Origin: Catenovulum adriaticum
GTDB taxonomy: Bacteria; Pseudomonadota; Gammaproteobacteria; Enterobacterales; Alteromonadaceae
NCBI RefSeq assembly: GCF_026725475.1
Contig: NZ_CP109965.1
Location: 2,728,001 to 2,792,000, forward strand
Length of the DNA stretch: 64,000 nucleotides
Reading direction: 5' to 3'
The notes beneath the pieces are model-generated. The model searched no databases and had not been told where the DNA came from. It was given only the letters and a program-made list of their open reading frames with translations. A program made the position numbers and the translations under genes. Below, piece after piece: positions 62,426 to 64,000 of the stretch. Position 1 is the stretch's first letter; each line of letters opens with the position of its first letter.

Positions 62426-63301
62426 ATGCTTTTACGCTTTATTATTTTGGTCATCACCATACAGCCGTATTTTTTATTAAACGCTGAACAAATACATAAA
62501 TCACGTTCAATTTATCGCAACGTGGTTATCACTCAAGATGACAATATTCGCTGTATGCGCTTTGAAACCCGCAGACGCCAAGTAAGCAATCAAACCTGTA
62601 TTGATTTAGACGACAAAAACAACTTGGTGTTTGAATATGCGCACGGTACTTTGGCCGGCTTATCACACAACCCAGCACCAGAGCGTATCCTTATTTTAGG
62701 GTTAGGTGGTGGCACTTTATCTAACGTGCTACACCAAATTTCGCCAAATAGTGAAATTATCGCAGTTGATATCGACCCTGTGGTAAAAGACCTTGCAGTT
62801 GAATACTTTGATTATCAGGAAAACAACCAAGTTAAAACCGAAATTAAAGATGCCCGTGTTTATGTAAAGCGAGCGCTACTAAACAAGCAAAAATTTGATT
62901 GGATTATTTTAGATGCCTTTAATGGTGATTATATTCCCGAGCATTTAATGACCAAAGAATTTTTGACTGAAGTTAAAAAGCTCTTACCCAAAAATGGCTT
63001 AGTCACCGCTAACACTTTTAGTACCAGTGATTTGTATGATTACGAATCAGTCACCTACCAAGCTGTATTTAGCAAATTATATACCTACCAGACCCCAACT
63101 AAAGGCAACCGCATTATATACGCCTGTAATTGCGAAGCCTTTGATTTTCCACGAACGATCACCCCGGCATTAGAGCAAACCCTAGCGCAGTTTTCAGTTG
63201 ATTATTCAGACGTATCAAGCGAGATCACAGATAAGATCAACTGGGATGAAGACAGCGAATTATTAACCGACCAATATTCACCGGCCAATTTGTTGAAATA
63301 A
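62426..63301 (+). CDS. Spermidine-synthase-like methyltransferase-fold protein
   Basis: 291 residues with a hydrophobic signal or anchor at the start (LLRFIILVITIQPYFLL). The Rossmann fold is plain: RILILGLGGGTLSNVLHQ, EIIAVDIDPVVKDLAVEYF and FDWIILDAFNGDYIPEHL. These are the spermidine synthase motifs for the aminopropyl donor, but polyamine-binding residues are not obvious and the N-terminal signal suggests the domain is membrane-bound or exported. It forms an operon with the membrane half (AAAAGGA before the ATG). Confidence 0.83.
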   Translation: MLLRFIILVITIQPYFLLNAEQIHKSRSIYRNVVITQDDNIRCMRFETRRRQVSNQTCIDLDDKNNLVFEYAHGTLAGLSHNPAPERILILGLGGGTLSNVLHQISPNSEIIAVDIDPVVKDLAVEYFDYQENNQVKTEIKDARVYVKRALLNKQKFDWIILDAFNGDYIPEHLMTKEFLTEVKKLLPKNGLVTANTFSTSDLYDYESVTYQAVFSKLYTYQTPTKGNRIIYACNCEAFDFPRTITPALEQTLAQFSVDYSDVSSEITDKINWDEDSELLTDQYSPANLLK

Positions 63302-63609
63302 TCCAACTTCGATAACTCATTCTTCCGCAACTCAAATCTTCACGCGCTGTAGGTTGGAACGAGCCTAGGCGAATCCCAACATTTGGTGGTGTTAAATCGT
63401 ATTGTTGGGATTCACTTTGTTCAGCCCAACAATATGATTAAGTTGCGGCTTCACGCAACCTATTCTTATTTATTATTATCCTCTTAAAGTAGTTATAACG
63501 CCCGCCTGATAGGCTTGCTACTATGCAAATTAAGCCAAATTTACCACTTAATACGGTAAACCAAAAAAATCTAGAACGCTGAATGCAGCAAATCGTGTTG
63601 ATGCATTTG
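63302..63609. other. Intergenic stretch with palindromic elements
   Basis: 308 bp without a gene I can support. It holds the palindromic repeat at 63349-63437 and a hairpin GTTGCG-GCTTCA-CGCAAC (63442-63459). A short minus-strand frame at 63438-63623 has no family features. Confidence 0.6.
63349..63437. repeat. Intergenic palindromic repeat (GTAGGTTGG...CCCAAC type)
   Basis: GAATCCCAACA (63371-63381) pairs exactly with TGTTGGGATTC (63403-63413); around them the arms GTAGGTTGGAACGAGC and TTTGTTCAGCCCAAC are also roughly inverted. The layout matches a common class of dispersed proteobacterial intergenic palindromes with the form GTAGGTTGGG...AGCG...CCCAAC. Other copies in the genome are expected but cannot be seen here. 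Confidence 0.65.
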
Positions 63610-63990
63610 TTAAACGCAGCCAAAAAACAATGCAGGGCTGATATTATATTTAGATGAAATGGCTTGAATATGCTCTTTTGTCAGCTTACGAGAACCGTTA
63701 AGGATCATTGAAACCAAACTTTTACCACCAATGACATCTTTTAGGTCATCAGCTTTAAGTTGATACTGATCAATTAATACACGCAGTGTTGCCACCCCAT
63801 CATCTAAATTCTCAATACGAGCATTAAACTCTGCAAATTCATCTGCACTGTCTTCCCAACGCTCGATAGATACCTCTAAAACCTCAATTAATGGTTTGTA
63901 AATATCGTACTCTTTAATAAGATCTTCCATTAACGCCAAAGCTTCAGTATATTCTTCTTCTGTTGAAATATGACTAACAAAACTAGCCAT
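63610..63990 (-). CDS. higA: HigA-type antitoxin / XRE-family regulator
   Basis: 126 residues, close in layout to E. coli HigA: an N-terminal zinc-free helical part (YTEALALMEDLIKEYDIYKP, then ERWEDSADEFAEFNARIENL) and a C-terminal HTH (YQLKADDLKDVIGGKSLVSM, then GSRKLTKEHIQAISSKYNIS, PALFF). HigA neutralises the mRNA interferase HigB and represses the pair. In E. coli-type loci the toxin gene lies just upstream; here that would be beyond the window, so pairing is unproven. Confidence 0.85.
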   Translation of the reverse strand: MASFVSHISTEEEYTEALALMEDLIKEYDIYKPLIEVLEVSIERWEDSADEFAEFNARIENLDDGVATLRVLIDQYQLKADDLKDVIGGKSLVSMILNGSRKLTKEHIQAISSKYNISPALFFGCV

Positions 63991-64000
63991 TGAAAATAAT

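Noticed and set aside
63438..63623. Minus-strand frame of 61 codons next to higA
   Set aside because: I considered a small toxin partner, but it lies downstream of the antitoxin, lacks HigB/RelE features, and contains intergenic hairpin sequence.

Overview
The window is 64 kb of AT-rich chromosome from a marine gammaproteobacterium, most likely of the Alteromonadales. That placement is inferred from gene content and order (rppH-ptsP-lgt-thyA, hemL next to a ClC gene and erpA, rplU-rpmA-obgE, rpsF-priB-rpsR-rplI), a complete ectoine cluster, a CsrB-type RNA and SOS-controlled imuA-imuB-dnaE2. Almost all of it is ordinary, densely coded chromosome; I see no prophage, insertion sequence or CRISPR array.

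Layout. 1-7.5 kb: osmoadaptation block on the minus strand (ectA, ectB, ectC, ectoine-specific aspartokinase, a methyltransferase, a Na+/solute symporter, then a coiled-coil membrane protein cut by the window edge). Divergent from it is a CheW-like gene translationally coupled to a MarR regulator of the EctR/CosR type; the shared promoter region carries an EctR-like operator and a perfect 19-bp palindrome. 7.9-14.2 kb: mdh, ispB, rplU-rpmA-obgE-folA, then an RNA gene with about 30 GGA motifs that I read as a CsrB-family sponge for CsrA/RsmA, with a GacA/UvrY-like box upstream; then mtnD. 14.3-22.3 kb: a TlpA-like thioredoxin, erpA, an atypical ClC protein, hemJ, pyrB, hemL, a 2OG-Fe(II) oxygenase and rsmE. 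22.3-28.3 kb: a four-gene set of two spondin-domain exported proteins plus a response regulator and kinase, then a purine phosphoribosyltransferase facing a purine permease.

28.4-35 kb: the LexA-controlled mutagenesis cassette imuA-imuB-dnaE2, then a tRNA operon (Phe-Thr-Phe-Thr-Leu, minus strand) with a clear promoter. The spacers of this operon hold tandem repeats that are degenerate copies of the 3' halves of the tRNA-Phe and tRNA-Thr genes. This is the most unusual structure in the window and resembles in principle the rtT repeats of the E. coli tyrT locus. 35-47 kb: rbgA/ylqF-like GTPase, HAD phosphatase, an ExeA-like ATPase, an operon for a cupredoxin, an EAL protein, a DUF3034 protein and a lipoprotein globin, then acnB, a HIT protein and a small orphan behind a Fur-like box.

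47-64 kb: a coupled pair of envelope proteins (inactive transglutaminase-like plus Sel1/TPR lipoprotein), thyA-lgt-TSUP-ptsP-rppH, a hybrid histidine kinase, a MerC-like protein behind a Zur-like palindrome, the rpsF-priB-rpsR-rplI operon, a split spermidine-synthase-like pair, an intergenic palindromic repeat and a HigA-type antitoxin whose partner lies outside the window.
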